Assembly: GCA_023213395.1 (NCBI GenBank)
Contig: CM041465.1
Location: 101,129,741-101,193,740 of the forward strand
Direction: 5' to 3'
From: Cycas panzhihuaensis
Taxonomy: Eukaryota; Cycadophyta
DNA: 64,000 nucleotides
The position numbers and the translations under genes are program-made. Every line of letters begins with the position of its first letter. Position 1 is the stretch's first letter. Shown here one piece after another: positions 53,214-64,000 of the stretch. The notes under the pieces were generated by a model that saw nothing but the letters and a program-made list of their open reading frames with translations, was not told the DNA's origin and did not search any database.

Positions 53214-54189
53214 AATAATGTTTAATATTATATTTGTAACATTATGTTAAAATCTATTAGATCAAATGAGGATTACCTCCATATTGTACTAGTTGTATCT
53301 ATAAGTTGTAAACTAAATCTATTAAATTCCTTATGAAGAAATGTCCATCTACTAGAATGCGTAGGTAATCATCTATTGTAACTGCTAGTTGAATAGGAAC
53401 CTCCTTCAGATACAAGGTTTGATCAAAATCAGTCAACTTTATTTTAGGAACAGAATTATTAGGTAAATAAGTAGAGTCTCAAAGTAGCTTTGTTCTCACT
53501 TGAAGTATCTAATTTATGGTTCCTCAAAGGATATGAGTAGGATACACCTTGAAGCCTATGTGCTTTCTTCAAGGTTATAGATGAATATCACTTGGAGTTT
53601 AAGCTTTCCAAGTTTACTAACAACCAAATGTGCTTTCATAAAGCATCTTCTACTAAAAGATAATAATACATCTACTAGCAAGAAAATACTAGATGTGATT
53701 TGTAAGAAATTCTCATAAGTATAAAAAGGGGTTCTTAAGAGCTTTCAAACTATTATAAATTAACAATTTTTGCTTAATTTGGAACCAAACATATTTTTTT
53801 CTTATTTCATCTTACAAAAATAATATTTGTATCAAAAGTTCTAATCCTTTTAAGGAGGGTTTACCTTAGGGTTTTTAAATAGTAAAAGTACCCTCTAATA
53901 AAATGCTAATAACTTTTAACTCGGACCTTTGATTAACCCGAAACTACTTCCATTTGAAAGTAGATAAAAAGACACATAGAATTAAAAAATAAATTAAGGT
54001 AATTTGGATATTTATAACTAAAGTTATGGCCATTCAAAGTTAAGGTATTAAATTTGCCTTTAAGATTGATGATGAAAAGTAAGCAAAAATTAAATCAACT
54101 GTAATATTTACTTTATAGCCCTAAAATCTTCAATGTGACCACTCAAAATTTATAGGATGAGTCAATTTGTCTCAAAATAAATACATACA
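53214..54189. other. Non-coding DNA between the LTR H copies
   Basis: No gene recognised. The part near 53810-54130 resembles the copia leaders at 31500 and 42650 in style (AACTTTTAACTCGG..., AAAGTTATGGCC). Confidence 0.4.
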
Positions 54190-54379
54190 TTTCACCTTAT
54201 ACTTATCTAATCAAATGCAAAAACCCTTATGTCCTCCAATAGGACGATTACATGAATTGATATGGAACCCATGTGCACATCTTAATATCCCAATATAAAA
54301 TACCTATAAGAGTTAAGAAAATATAAGGGGAACACTAAACATTAATATATAAACTAATACTAAACATTATATTTTAACA
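54190..54379 (-). repeat. Partial second copy of LTR H
   Basis: About 190 bp matching 53018-53203, for example TCTAATCAAATGCAA, AAGAGTTAAGAAAATATAAG and ACACTAAACATTAATATATA. The rest of the LTR is missing. Confidence 0.75.
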
Positions 54380-55605
54380 AGATATCCCACAAATGATAAT
54401 TGCCAAAGTAAAAGGGGAGAAGTGGTTTAAAAGAGAATAATCTCCTTGAGATTTTTGATAAAGAAGTTTTCTTATTGAAATGCATGTGCTTTTTAATAAT
54501 AGGGTTATTTAAATGCCATCATACGGGATTAAGATTGAATCCATATCAAAACAAAATATTGAAGTTATATATACAACAAAAATAATAATGAAGATGCCCA
54601 CAAAAATCATATGACCTAAATATTTTTAAACTTGTTGAAGTTTTTGGCACATTAATAAAATGTTTAACAAAGTTCCTTTATGGGAAAGGATATTAAATAT
54701 TTTATCAAATGTTTAAAATAACATAAATACTTTGTAAGTTATATAAACATAACATGAATAGCATAGTTAATACCTATTATTTATACCTTTAGAAAGGAAC
54801 TAATATATTTCTCATTTTTTTAATGTTGGTAGTCATATACATATTGTATAAAGGGCATGTGGTCCTTAAGGTTTTAATAAATTTCATACCTATAGCCTTA
54901 TAATTTTGCCATTATCTATGTCTTAATATTATCCAAAAAGCCTTATATGTTGAACCATATGGGTAGGAGAAGTAAAATCTTACCACAAAGGTGTAAGAAG
55001 TAGGAAAAAGTCTATCACATGGGTGAATGAAGTAGGGAAAAAGTTTTAAGTAGTGGAAACATTATGCAATTTGAACATAAAGTTCAACTATAAAAACTTT
55101 TTTAATATAACAATGAAAAGAAATTTAGTCTAATGGAAAATATATGGAGGAGTCCAATTAAAGAAAAGCTCTAAAAGATAGCAAGTGAAGGATTTAGTTG
55201 TTGTGTTTACCTTTGCCAAAGAACTGAAGATTTGATAGATGTTGTATAAAGAAGTTTAATTATATTTACTCTCCTTATTAACTAGATGTTAATCATAATT
55301 TTGGTCAATTGATTACCCTATTCAATCATTTTGAATACTTTATTATAAATTTTGACTATTAACTAATCAAAGATGAACTAAAATAAAAATAGTGGTAATG
55401 TGGTAGGAGGTGATTTATTTTCTCAACTACCAATTACATGTAGCTTATGGATTTTTTATAACCCTTGTATTTATAACACAATAGAAATTATGTTTGATAT
55501 TTGAATCTAATGATAGTAGTTATAACTCTACCTAGGATGTTTTCCTTTATGATAAACCCAAGATGAAGGGTTATTTTTGTGTTATCATGTGACCTTACCA
55601 CATTT
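54380..55605. other. Interior of element F, no clear gene
   Basis: AT-rich, with stops in all frames; nothing recognised. Confidence 0.45.
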
Positions 55606-55853
55606 AAGTTTTTGTTCTAAAGCTATGCATGTGGTTAATTTTATAAAAACTTCTACATAGGGATGGATAAATATAGGAAATCACAGTAAATTAACTATAT
55701 GCTTCCCTAAATGTAGAAACAGTTATTATGATGTTGCACTTGAGCTATCTATAAGTATGGTTATATATTATTTGGCCAAGTAGTTTAGCTTCTTCTCAAA
55801 TTTTAATCTTTTTTCTTGACTTTTTTTTAATGTGTGTATCTTAAATTCTAACA

Positions 55854-55858
55854 CTTAC
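55854..55858. repeat. Right target duplication of element F (CTTAC)
   Basis: Matches 47910-47914. Confidence 0.75.
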
Positions 55859-56590
55859 ACACCATGGAGACTGGAGAAAAATCTATTAGCTAAAAATGAT
55901 GAGAACCATATAGATGGCACTTTGTATAGGCAACTAATTAGTAGTCTCATCTATCTAACTATGACTAAATTTAACATCATATTTATAATTGGGATGATAT
56001 TAAGTTTTATGATAGAACTGAAATGAATCCATTAGAAAGTTTCAAAAAGGATTTTAAGATAGTTATAGGGAGCTCTATAATATAGATTAAAATTTGACCA
56101 AAATAATAATTTTAAGTTGGAAGAATTCTTAAATTTTAATTAGGCTAGATATATTAGTAGTAAGAGATGCACTATAACATACTATTTTAATCTTAGAATT
56201 GTTGTTATTACTTAAAGTAGTACGAAGTATCCTAATGTTACACTTTTCTTAATTAAGATAGATTATAATGTTATAATTGAAGTAGTGTATAAAGCCATCT
56301 AATTGAAATATATTTTTAATAACTTAGGTCTTCATTAAGAGGATATAACAAAATTATATTGTAATAATTAGAGTATACTAAAGATTTATAAGAATCCAGT
56401 GTTCTATAGACATACCAAATATATTAAGGTGTGTTATCATTTCATTGGAGAATATATCCAAAATATAGAAATTAAGTCAATTTATAAGCATACAAATGAG
56501 CATCTAATAGATATTCTCATCAAGCCACTTTCTTGAGACAAATTTGAGAAATTAAAAGAGGGTATCAGTGTAAAGGCTAGTGATGTAAAT
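55859..56590 (+). pseudogene. Element E RNase H part of pol (decayed)
   Basis: Continues the copia pol after element F: LLAKNDENHIDGTLYRQLI then SLIYLTMTKFNIIF (55880-55985). After several breaks come YKNPVFYRHTKYIKVCYHFI (about 56390-56447) and IKSIYKHTNEHLIDILIKPLS (56473-56535). EKLKEGISVKASDVNIKG lies just before the polypurine tract. An open frame at 55832-56026 crosses the junction with F and so is partly artificial. Confidence 0.9.
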
Positions 56591-56602
56591 ATTAAGGGGG
56601 AG

Positions 56603-57113
<511 letters not shown>

Positions 57114-57129
57114 TAGTAAAAGTTTCAAG

Positions 57130-57870
57130 TATATCTTTATCTATTATAGTGGAGAAAACAAGGCATACCGAGTATAAGAGTTAAAGACCATAAAGGTATT
57201 CACAACTCATAATGTCGTTTTTAAAGAAGATGATAAGTAAAAAGGCGTATTCACAACTCACAATGTCATTTGTAAAGAAGATGATAAGTAAAAAGGCCTT
57301 GTTTCTTTATAGATTATGTAAGACAAAGGAAAGCAAAATAAAGAATAGCCTAAATCTAGTTCTTTGAGGAAGATGATCATACTAAATCTAGAATTAGTTA
57401 GTGTATTAACTAACATTAATAATAACAAAGAGGAATATGAAGATGCTTAATCTAAAGAACCCTACTATAAGATCATTCCTCCAATAAAGAAGTTAATGAT
57501 GCTCAACAACTTAAGGTAAATGAAAGTCTAAAATGAGACCAAAACTGGTCAATTTTTCTTTTATGGCATAGGTATTAAATGTAGATGAACCTTCCTATTT
57601 TGAGAAGCCATGTCAAGAGTAAAAGTACAAAGTTGTTACGGATGTTAAAATCTAAGCAATGAGTTGGAATAAGACTTGAGACTTGGTTGTATTACCAGTA
57701 GAAAAAGAAAAAAGGTGATTTATTATAGATGGGTCTATAAGACCAAATTTAGGTCAAATGGATCAATTAATAAGCATAAGGCCAAGTCAATGATGAAAGG
57801 AAAAGATTTCGTAGAATCTTTTTAGGTAGTGGTTATGTGTATACAACCTATCTAATGAGTAAATATTCTA
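57130..57870 (+). pseudogene. Copia element G: integrase end and RT start (decayed)
   Basis: With stops ignored the plus strand gives FTTHNVVFKEDDK, the integrase C-terminal end, repeated twice by a local duplication. It is followed near 57727-57790 by WVYKTKFRSNGSINKHKAK and MMKGKDF, the copia RT entry. The rest of RT and all of RNase H are missing before the LTR at 58237. Confidence 0.7.
57198..57297 (+). repeat. 50-bp tandem duplication in element G
   Basis: TATTCACAACTCA.AATGTC...AAGAAGATGATAAGTAAAAAGGC occurs twice head to tail with few differences. Confidence 0.9.
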
Positions 57871-58236
57871 AAAAGTTAGTATGGAATGTAACCCTAAAGG
57901 AGGTCTAGCCATCAAAAAAGCCTATTATGACCCATCTAAGAATCTTTGGCTATGCTACACACATGAATCTTCTAAAAGGAAAAAAATACAGAAATTGATG
58001 AACTATATATACAAAGAACTTTCTATTAGAGTGCTTGTTGCAATTATTAGTTAGCCTTGTATTTTTATAGATGGTTGATTCTTTATATGGACATCAATAA
58101 ATTAAGATTAAGAGTTAAGATAAATATCATCTTAAGAATAAAATAAAGAAGCACATCTAGAAGCACACTTGAAGTAACTTATCCAAAGAAGAAAAATAGA
58201 GATATGATAATCAATTAATTAAATAGTATAAGGGAG
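57871..58236. other. Degraded 3' end of element G
   Basis: No recognisable domain. It ends with ATAAGGGAG (58228-58236), a polypurine tract before the LTR. Confidence 0.45.
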
Positions 58237-58588
58237 TGTTGAAAAATAATATTTGATCCATGGTCAATCCATAATTATTATAATTATTTAATTAGTTATC
58301 CCTTAAAATGTTGACCAAACGATGCACACTTATAAAGATTTTTACTATATGAACATTATTAAAATATATGCTAGAACTCACATCTTTATATATTCTTATA
58401 GGGTATATTAAAGGTTCTCCAATCTCATTAGTTCTCTATGAGGTAAATTATCTCTATAAATATATACCTATTCTAATACAATAGATGAATATTGATCATT
58501 CTACTAATTTCTTTTATATTTTATGTCGATTCATATTTCATCTTTCTTTTATCATGCTATCATAATTTCTTATATGTTATTTTTAGCA
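58237..58588 (+). repeat. LTR of copia element G
   Basis: A 352-bp segment, TGTTGAAAAATAA...TTTTTAGCA, with a polypurine tract on its left and a primer-site-like TGATATCAAAG (58589) on its right. A second TGGTATCAAAG follows at about 58624 through a short duplication. Having both flanks suggests a join between two elements, or a shared LTR. Confidence 0.65.
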
Positions 58589-58639
58589 TGATATCAAAGG
58601 AGTTCATTCAATTATTTTTAATATGGTATCAAAGTATTT

Positions 58640-59300
58640 CATCTAATTTTGTAATAAACTCAACCTAACTTCAATAATCTTGACTTCCTATAAACATAAG
58701 AAGCCAACTCTAACTCTTCTAAATAGTTGAGACCTAATAGGAACTGTCTTATTATGAAGCTCAATGCCTCTAATTAGAGAATTATCATTAGAATATGAGG
58801 GAAAAGACACTAAATGAAACTCTTTAATAGCTTTAACTAAGGAAAAAAACTCTCTTCTAACCAATCCAACTTGTAAAGAAGAGTAACTTTGGTGCTTACT
58901 CTCCTAGATTACTATCTAACCCAAAATCCTTATTCACATCTACAAGCACATTATATATTAGTTTCCAAATTAAATTAAGGCTTTTTTAGGCAAGTAAAGG
59001 TTTAATTAAGGGTTTAATTATTTAGTTAACTTCAAAGAGACTTATAGGCTTAAAAGATTTTTCTTTGGAATTAGAATACTTCTTTTTATTTTAATGCTTA
59101 TTTTTCCTCCTTGTAAATTTTAGAATTATTTAGAATATTTGCCGATGCTTGTGGCTTAAACTCCATAAATTGCTTACTCTACCTGCACTTAAAATAGGCA
59201 TTTATGGAGTTTATTCCTAATTTTAACTATTAATTCGTCCAATGGTTTCTATAAGAGGCTAACCCTAACATATGCTTTAATATTAACATTAAAACTTGAT
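58640..59300 (-). pseudogene. LINE-2 copy 2: start of ORF2 (endonuclease N-terminus)
   Basis: On the minus strand the text just above 58650 reads RRVRVGFLCLQEVKIIEV, matching the plant LINE endonuclease start (VxLLCLQETK). It breaks off at about 58650, next to copia element G. The continuation of the same domain is at 45420 downward. Farther upstream (to about 59300) would be the end of ORF1, but I cannot confirm it. Confidence 0.5.
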
Positions 59301-60194
59301 TTTAATTTTAGTGTAACAAACTCTCCAATTGGACCAAATAATTAGGGCAAAATTTTCCCTAACCTTGAATGAAGACCTTACAATTCAACCCATATCTAAT
59401 AATTTAAATCCTTTAAATATTTTAATTTAAATTTAGTTGTCCATTGTTACATAATGAAAAGATTGGGACCCTCTCCTTCCATCAAAATTCATAAAGATCT
59501 TAATATTAAATGCATTGGAAGGGGTTATGAATACCCATCAATCACCTTGGACATAAAACACTAAGGAGAATATCTTATAATAATGAGGTGTTCCACACAC
59601 ATCGTATGGTGTTACTAAAGAAATGGATATGGAAGACTAAACCATAGACACTTCTTTTTTTCAAATTAGTATTGTTATCATTATTTATAATACCGATTTT
59701 ATTTATAATATAATAAGTTTTTATTGTTATAATAGCTAATTTTCTTTTTTAGTGATGTATATCATTATGCTTTTAATGAAACTTTTTAAGACTTTTATCA
59801 TGCTACAATATAATCCATGATTATTATATCATACATCTAATTAGTAATATTATAAAACAAAGATATGTGTATGCTCTCTTATCACTTCTTTTATAAAACT
59901 CTTTATTATGTAAGAGTATTTATATTAACATTATTCTTGCTTAGACAATTCTTTTAGTTTTAATAACTATTTTTGTTGTTCATAAGGGTCTAATTCTATT
60001 GAATTAATAAAATCATATTGTTAAATTTCATTAAGATTCCATTACAATATCAGAATAATATATTTGATAGTTATATATATTTTCCATGAATTTTAATTTT
60101 CATAAATTTGTTTATTCGCAAAAGTCATTTTCTATATATTATCATCATTAAAAGAGATTTTAAGGTCATATTATATAATTTTATATGTTTTTAA

Positions 60195-60196
<2 letters not shown>
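59301..60196. other. AT-rich DNA, no gene seen
   Basis: No frame or element structure recognised. Confidence 0.5.

Positions 60197-60255
<59 letters not shown>
60197..60255. repeat. (AT)n microsatellite
   Basis: An uninterrupted AT dinucleotide run of about 59 bases. Confidence 0.97.
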
Positions 60256-60257
<2 letters not shown>

Positions 60258-60540
60258 GGTTGACACATTGTTATTTAACATGCTATATTTTTTATAATCT
60301 TTTTTTATAATTATTATTATATTATATTCAATATTATTATTATAAATTTTGAAAAAACATAGAATAGAGAAGCAATGTGTAAAAAAGAACTTATAACTAT
60401 ACAAAAGAAATAACTCAAGCACATCAACAAAAATAACATAAATATTCATCTTTGATGATAGGCTATTTTATTATTCAAAGTAACAGCTAAATAATTGCAT
60501 AGTACAATTACTGAAAACCCCAATCTTCTTTTTGCTTCTA

Positions 60541-60544
60541 TGAT

Positions 60545-60577
<33 letters not shown>

Positions 60578-60718
60578 TATATATATGTATGTATACATAC
60601 ATATATATATATATATATATGTATACATACATATATATATATATATATGTATGTATACATACATATGTATATATATATATGTATGTATACACATATATAT
60701 ATATGTATGTATACATAC

Positions 60719-60750
<32 letters not shown>

Positions 60751-60821
60751 ATGTATGTATATATGTATACATATGTATACATATATATATATACATACAT
60801 ATATATATATATATACATATG

Positions 60822-60865
<44 letters not shown>

Positions 60866-60917
60866 CATATGTATATATACATATATATATATACATATGT
60901 ATATGTATATATATATA
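60541..60917. repeat. TATG/CATA and TA microsatellite
   Basis: Alternating tracts of (CATA)n, (TA)n, (TATG)n and a short (TG)n. The sequence is largely its own reverse complement, which explains the matching Tyr/Ile-rich open frames on both strands. None is a gene. Confidence 0.97.
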
Positions 60918-61803
60918 AGCATAATAACACAAAACATTGTTAGGCAATATTACAATGTTGTGGATATAAAACTATGAATTGCACAATACTTATAATACCC
61001 CAGGCCTCAAGACTCGAGTGCAATGCCTACAACCTTATAAAACATACAAAGTGTTTAACATATCAATCATTTTTTTTTCAAATAGTGTTTTATATTTTAT
61101 TATATTTGAAATTTTAATTTTATAAGTTTTTACATTGTTATTCTATTTATTATATTTTTATTAGATTTGCATTATATTTTATTATAATTATCTTGACATA
61201 TTTTATTATAAAATTTTATTTTCTAAGAATATTTTCCATTTTTTATTTTAATACTATCTTTATTATATTCTATTATATTTATTATTGTATTTTATTACAT
61301 ATTTCATGTTCTGTAACTTCTCAATAGAAATTGAATTTCACTATTACTCAACAGATTATGATGGGACCTGCTAATTCAACTTCAGAGTTATTATCAACCA
61401 TCAAATTTCGATGTTTTTACCACTAAATGGCGAAGTATGTCTCTTTTGAGCTTCGGCCGTTTGCTGCTGTATATCATTCGACGTCCGTTCATTCCAAAGA
61501 TAATTTTAATGAAAAATACCATAATATACGGAGACATTTTACTCCCATGTCCTCCAAAATAAAAAATTTCCGATAGATACCAGTTACAGGAAAACGTCGG
61601 CCGGACATCACTTAAGAAAGCAAACTATATAAAATTCCATTTTGTATTAGAAAATAATTGTCCAATCGTCTGTAAACGTATCAGATAGCAAATCTCCAAC
61701 GAATCATGACATATTGAAACAATTAAAATAAAAATTGGGAGAGCAAACAGCCCTTTAACGCAACAAACATATAACTGACCACGCAGGAAATTTCAGACGT
61801 GGG
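60918..61803. other. Non-coding DNA downstream of the Ole e 1-like gene
   Basis: AT-rich up to about 61380; from there to about 61640 CG dinucleotides become frequent. No open frame found. It may belong to the gene's 3' flank. Confidence 0.5.
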
Positions 61804-61809
61804 TTTATT
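61804..61809 (-). terminator. Candidate polyadenylation signal of the Ole e 1-like gene
   Basis: AATAAA on the minus strand, about 60 bases past the stop codon, at a normal distance for a plant 3' UTR. Confidence 0.5.
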
Positions 61810-61867
61810 GTTTTTTATCATAAGATTATCTAAATAATTGTGAAATTTTCACAATTAATATGAATCG

Positions 61868-62645
61868 TTAATATGGACGTGGCGGTGGCGGTGGATTAAG
61901 GGATGAAATCGTATGTGCAAAAGCTAAGGGGCCGGCAGAGTAAAGCAGGGTATTGGTACTTTGAACTATCTTCTGGAACCGCAGAGACGATCCCTCGATA
62001 CCACCGTTAATGTTGGTAAATTTGTTACAATTCTTCAATGGAGAAGATCGAAGGAAGACCTTGCAGTCTGTATTAGGCCGGTACTTCTTCATGTCCAAGT
62101 TGGGGATCCCAATATAGAAATAGCCATTGAAATCTGACGTCCCAATAATAGATATCTCATCTTTGTCAGAATACTCGGCATTCCTGCACAATACGCGTAC
62201 CAAGGCTCCTGACGATGATGACATAAAACAAAACAATGTTATATTAAACATTAATAATAGTTGGCGCTGATTGGGAATGGCAGTGGCCATGGGTTATGAA
62301 AATGCAAAGCAAATATGAGGGAAAGACACAGATATATGGGGATTCGATCTACTGACCAGCAAGAGGCGTAGCGTAGTCCAAATTAGCGTTGTACTCAGTT
62401 GAAGATTTACAGAGTTTGCAGTACACTACTCCCTGTACCGCGACTGATCTGATATGGGAATTATTTCTGTGATAAATATTTTTGTAGTCTTTCGCAGAGG
62501 GCGATTTGTCCGAATAGTGTTCCGCTTCGAATCGGGCAATATCGTAAGCAGCGATCGATGTTGGCAGCGCACATAACACGACATAAAATGAGTACAGAGC
62601 GGTGGATACGAGAAGGGCGTTGATATAATTTCCGGAGGTAGCCAT
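61868..62645 (-). CDS. Pollen Ole e 1 / extensin-like secreted protein, two exons
   Basis: A secreted cell-wall protein of the Pollen Ole e 1 and extensin family; such proteins are cysteine-bonded and often act in growing walls of pollen, roots or root hairs. Exon 1 is 62645-62357, the intron 62356-62209 (GT...AG) and exon 2 62208-61868, giving 209 residues with stop TAA. The ATG at 62645 is preferred because a signal peptide follows (residues 1 to about 33, ending PTSIAA). The domain starts VQGVVYCKLC (71-80), continues across the intron as TPLAGALVRVLCRN (93-106) and includes TDCKVFL, LKNC and the late LLYSAGPLAF (184-193). Mature cysteines are 76, 79, 104, 145 and 157. The end is proline-rich (NPPPPPRPY). 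N61 is a glycosylation sequon. The intron falls inside PLAG|A, where I recall family genes having theirs. No break is seen. Confidence 0.9.
62209..62356 (-). other. Intron of the Ole e 1-like gene
   Basis: 148 bp, phase 1, splitting Gly97. The donor is CTG|GTCAGT and the acceptor a T-rich stretch ending CGTCAG|GAG. Reading through without splicing would end exon 1 two codons later (TAG), so the intron is needed to join the two halves of the domain. Confidence 0.88.
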
Positions 62646-62900
62646 CTGTACCGTTGCAAATTTGACAATGCAGAGATAATCAGAATGCCTCTGTGCGTAG
62701 ATAACAACACTCATTCTGTAATTATATCGGTGTCTCTGAGATGGGTACCCATGTGGGTGGGATGCATCGTGCGGGGCAATGATGAGCTTGTGAAAATTTT
62801 AATACAGACGTGCGTTGTGGCAGGGATGGTTCTGGTTGCAGGGCCCAAGCATTAATGCCAACGTGCACAGCAAGAATGATTTTGTTTGGATATAAAAATA
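62646..62900 (-). promoter_or_regulatory. Upstream region of the Ole e 1-like gene
   Basis: Transcription start not identifiable. Two ACGT cores (GCACGTC near 62807-62813 and GCACGTT near 62857-62863) and an AT-rich GATATAATTA near 62722-62731 could be regulatory or TATA-like; this is inference only. Confidence 0.25.
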
Positions 62901-64000
62901 CGATATAACAAAGATTCCTTGATGTTTGATAAGGTCTAAAATGGACTAGGTAACAGGGACATGCTCCCCTCTACCCTATTATAGCCATAGATGTTTTGTT
63001 TCTGTTTTCTTTTTTCTTTATTTTGTTTTATGGAGAGAGAGAGAGAGAGAGAGGAGCTTTTAAGAGGGAAAAAACATCAAACAAATGTTTTTTCTATATT
63101 AACAAAAAATTTTGAAGAAAAACAAATTTGGACAATTAAAGGGTAATACAAACTTATCTCATCGAAGGAGACTATAGACGGTTTGCATTGTATGGATCAA
63201 TTTAGAAAATTTTGTAGTTTCTAATACACATGCTGCTAGCATGTAAGCTTTAACAAATACATATATGTCCACATGAGAATAAGAAAATTTGAGAAAAATG
63301 TTTTTTTAGGTGTTAAACTTCTAAACATGTATACCAAACCTAGGTGTAATGTCATATTATCATTCTCTTACATATGCAATACATAGAGATAAATGCACCT
63401 CACATGCATTTGGCTTAAATGTGCTTGTCATGTTTTAATTCTTCCACTAAATAATAGCTAAGTGCACCTAATAAAAATTGAGATTAAGCATAAGATTATT
63501 GTGCAATCCTATCAAGTAGGGTATGCTCCTATTTTCTTAGAAAAAGTGGTGTCATGTAAAGGAAATAAGACTATTAACAAGATACATTTGAATCTTGTCA
63601 ATTGATATAGCAATAATATTGCTTAAGAATGTCATTTCCAATTGCTCCCAAAATGGGGGGTTGGCTTAAGTGGCACCTACTTATGAGGTGCAAAGATCAT
63701 GTGGCATCAATAAGTGGATTGACAATCCCAATCTTTCTTTCTCCTACCAAAATCTATTTATTTTGTAAGGTTAATAAGAGAAAGAAGGAAATCCATGCAA
63801 CCTTGATCATCTAATTAGGTTAAGTCTCTAAACATGTTGTAGCCATAAGTGTTTGCTTAATTGCAAGTTTTCATAGTTTTTCTTTTGCTTTCAATTTTAT
63901 TAGAGTTATTTCATTTCCTTTTAAATAAAGAAAGGATCAAAGGAATGTCTTCTTATATTAATAATCCTATTTAGACAAAAATAAATTTGGAAATTTAAAA
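62901..64000. other. AT-rich DNA, no gene seen
   Basis: A (GA)n tract lies at 63033-63053. A 61-residue frame at 63629-63814 has no recognisable domain. Otherwise nothing was identified. Confidence 0.55.

Larger units (their letters stand above)
47915..55853. mobile_element. LTR-like element F inserted in element E
   Basis: This block starts TATTAG and ends CTAACA, inverted ends of LTR type (TGTTAG with one change), and is flanked by CTTAC. The inferred left LTR is 47915-47942 plus 50671-50860, split by repeat unit U. Its end (TTGAAC..TTTTTT..AATGTATGCAT...CTCTAATA) resembles the right LTR end (TTGAC..TTTTTT..AATGTGTGTAT...TTCTAACA, 55817-55853). The right LTR probably starts near 55606. The interior carries further LTR fragments and no convincing pol. 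The double flank is strong evidence for one insertion; the LTR assignment is tentative. Confidence 0.55.

Noticed and set aside
55832-56026. A 64-residue frame as an independent gene
   Set aside because: It crosses the right end of element F into the RNase H part of element E. The recognisable part is copia pol.
60446-60977. Tyr/Ile-rich frames of up to 163 residues on both strands
   Set aside because: Microsatellite translation only.
62209-62290. Start of the second exon as its own open frame, beginning MATAIPNQ
   Set aside because: This part is the intron. Splicing at GTCAGT and CGTCAG joins the two halves of the Ole e 1 domain in frame.
62646-62714. Upstream in-frame ATG that would add 23 residues to the Ole e 1-like protein
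   Set aside because: It would bury the signal peptide inside the protein. The ATG at 62645 puts the hydrophobic segment at the N-terminus and has a better context (CAGATGGC).
63629-63814. A 61-residue frame near the right end
   Set aside because: No domain, no promoter or splice support, and a length expected by chance.

Overview
This window is AT-rich nuclear DNA from a land plant, most likely a seed plant with a large, transposon-filled genome; gymnosperm-like is my guess, and the sequence cannot settle it. The evidence is a plant L1-type LINE with a DUF4283 ORF1 and an RNase H tail, many Ty1/copia LTR elements with tRNA-Met-type primer sites, and one spliced gene of the plant-only Pollen Ole e 1 family. 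Nothing looks prokaryotic: there are no operons, no CRISPR array, and I saw no tRNA or rRNA gene.

Layout. 0-2.4 kb: AT-rich DNA with a copia RNase H fossil. 2.4-9.0 kb: a full-length but dead LINE with a 20-bp target-site duplication (TSD) and poly(A). 9-12 kb: AT-rich DNA with two hairpins and a solo LTR of the same family as the 32-37 kb element. 12-22.7 kb: decayed gag/protease-like DNA, then an old minus-strand LINE broken by a 3.1-kb TA-rich microsatellite, then a dispersed repeat (D1). 22.7-25.8 kb: a GC-richer, non-coding repeat unit of unknown class. 26.0-38.4 kb: minus-strand copia element B, carrying inside it plus-strand copia element A (31.9-37.2 kb, perfect 5-bp TSD). 38.9-44.2 kb: the second D repeat, then element C, a small minus-strand copia that keeps LTRs, primer site and gag but has lost pol. 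44.3-45.4 and 58.65-58.8 kb: two pieces of one minus-strand LINE endonuclease, split by the nest at 45.4-58.6 kb. That nest is copia element E, with LTR-like element F inside it (TSD CTTAC), and a second copy of the GC-richer unit inside F. 60.2-60.9 kb: TA/TATG microsatellites. 61.8-62.7 kb: the one intact-looking host gene, a secreted Ole e 1/extensin-like cell-wall protein on the minus strand.

Apart from that gene, every coding region is a decayed retroelement. In the best preserved ones (the LINE and element A) reading frames are broken almost only by in-frame stops explained by C-to-T or G-to-A changes at Gln, Arg (CGA) or Trp codons. This is the mark of silenced, methylated DNA. CpG dinucleotides persist around the Ole e 1 gene and look scarce in most of the AT-rich remainder. 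I found no convincing new gene system; the most unusual items are the unclassified GC-richer unit, the D repeat joined to a LINE at the same place in both copies, the gag-only element C, and the multi-layer nest.
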